Positions 31,875-32,277 of a stretch of 32,277 nucleotides of DNA are shown one piece after another. The translations under genes were made by a program, and so were the position numbers. The stretch's first letter is position 1, and every line of letters starts with the position of its first letter. The DNA comes from Flammula alnicola. Lineage: Eukaryota; Basidiomycota; Agaricomycetes; Agaricales; Strophariaceae. The stretch spans positions 1 to 32,277 of the forward strand of contig JADNRV010000461.1 of assembly GCA_015499995.1 (NCBI GenBank), written 5' to 3'. The notes below the pieces were generated by a model, which searched no databases, was not told where the DNA came from, and saw nothing but the letters and a program-made list of their open reading frames with translations.

Positions 31875-32277
31875 ACGTGGAGGGGCGGAAGAAGGGAAAA
31901 AATAGAGAGGTTGCACAGTGCATAGCTGCTCACACTTCCATGGAAATGAAGAGCAAGACTTCAGCTGAGCAGTCAGGTCAGGTCGCAGTGGAGAGGTGGA
32001 TTTCTCTGTCACGTTCGTGTCACCGCACAACCCATGATACCAGCCGGATAAGTAGATCACCACGTGCCTCAAACAGATAATCGATATGGCGAAGCTGCCC
32101 GCTTGACTCCCACCGACATCAACTAATACTATTTCCAAGTCCATGCACCTTCGGCACATATTATACAAAGGCATAATTCGTCAGCATTTCAACACGGGCA
32201 GGCTTAAATCATTCAGTAAAAATATAAGTGCTTATATAAGTTGGCCCGTTTTCCAGCGTGTGCAGTGAATCAGAATC
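31875..32277. other. Upstream flank of the AIM9-like gene
   Basis: Contains the presumed promoter of the AIM9-like gene. The minus-strand frame stays open to 32174 but lacks recognisable protein sequence before 31874. A tatataag at about 32232-32241 on the plus strand could belong to a gene beyond the window. Confidence 0.4.

Overview
The window looks like nuclear DNA of an Agaricomycete (mushroom-forming basidiomycete). Genes are interrupted by many 47-62 nt GT-AG introns. Several recognisable families are basidiomycete-specific or strongly expanded there: a Plavaka-type transposase, DUF6532, DUF6535, a very long TPR-CHAT protein, F-box proteins and fungal APH-fold kinases. Every exon model below was built by eye. 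For most multi-exon genes the exon lengths sum to a multiple of three and all junction phases agree.

Layout. (1) 1-3170: two arrays of a ~165-bp unit in opposite orientation around a ~725-bp AT-rich core, resembling a foldback element; the left array is cut by the window edge. (2) 3737-10698: a ~6.96-kb DNA transposon. It is bounded by a perfect 17-bp inverted repeat and carries two divergent genes, an eight-exon Plavaka-type transposase (minus) and a seven-exon DUF6532 protein (plus), on either side of a triplicated ~130-bp promoter repeat. A 342-bp palindrome-ended insert sits inside a transposase intron, and another intron has lost the G of its donor. (3) 11271-12078: broken DUF6535 gene. 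(4) 12225-17620: long minus-strand C2-like/TPR/CHAT protease-like gene with one apparent 1-nt deletion. (5) 18322-19691: nine-exon histidine phosphatase (PMU1-like) gene, divergent from the CHAT gene. (6) ~20100-20345: fragment of a RAE1/Gle2 mRNA-export factor. (7) 20659-22155: F-box protein (minus). (8) 23101-24107: APH-fold phosphotransferase. (9) 24108-27088: gene-poor stretch with a 192-bp CACTA-like MITE. (10) 27184-27727 and 28270-~28830: two small unrecognised genes. (11) 29967-31874: AIM9-like mitochondrial APH-family protein (minus).

How parts relate. The transposase and DUF6532 genes are best read as two genes of one mobile element, because they share one inverted-repeat boundary, the subterminal motifs and one bidirectional promoter region. 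The CHAT protein has the architecture expected of a fungal immune or self-recognition type protease: a sensing superstructure of TPRs and a C-terminal His/Cys caspase-like domain. No obvious partner or substrate gene could be recognised beside it. The remaining genes look like ordinary, independent fungal genes.
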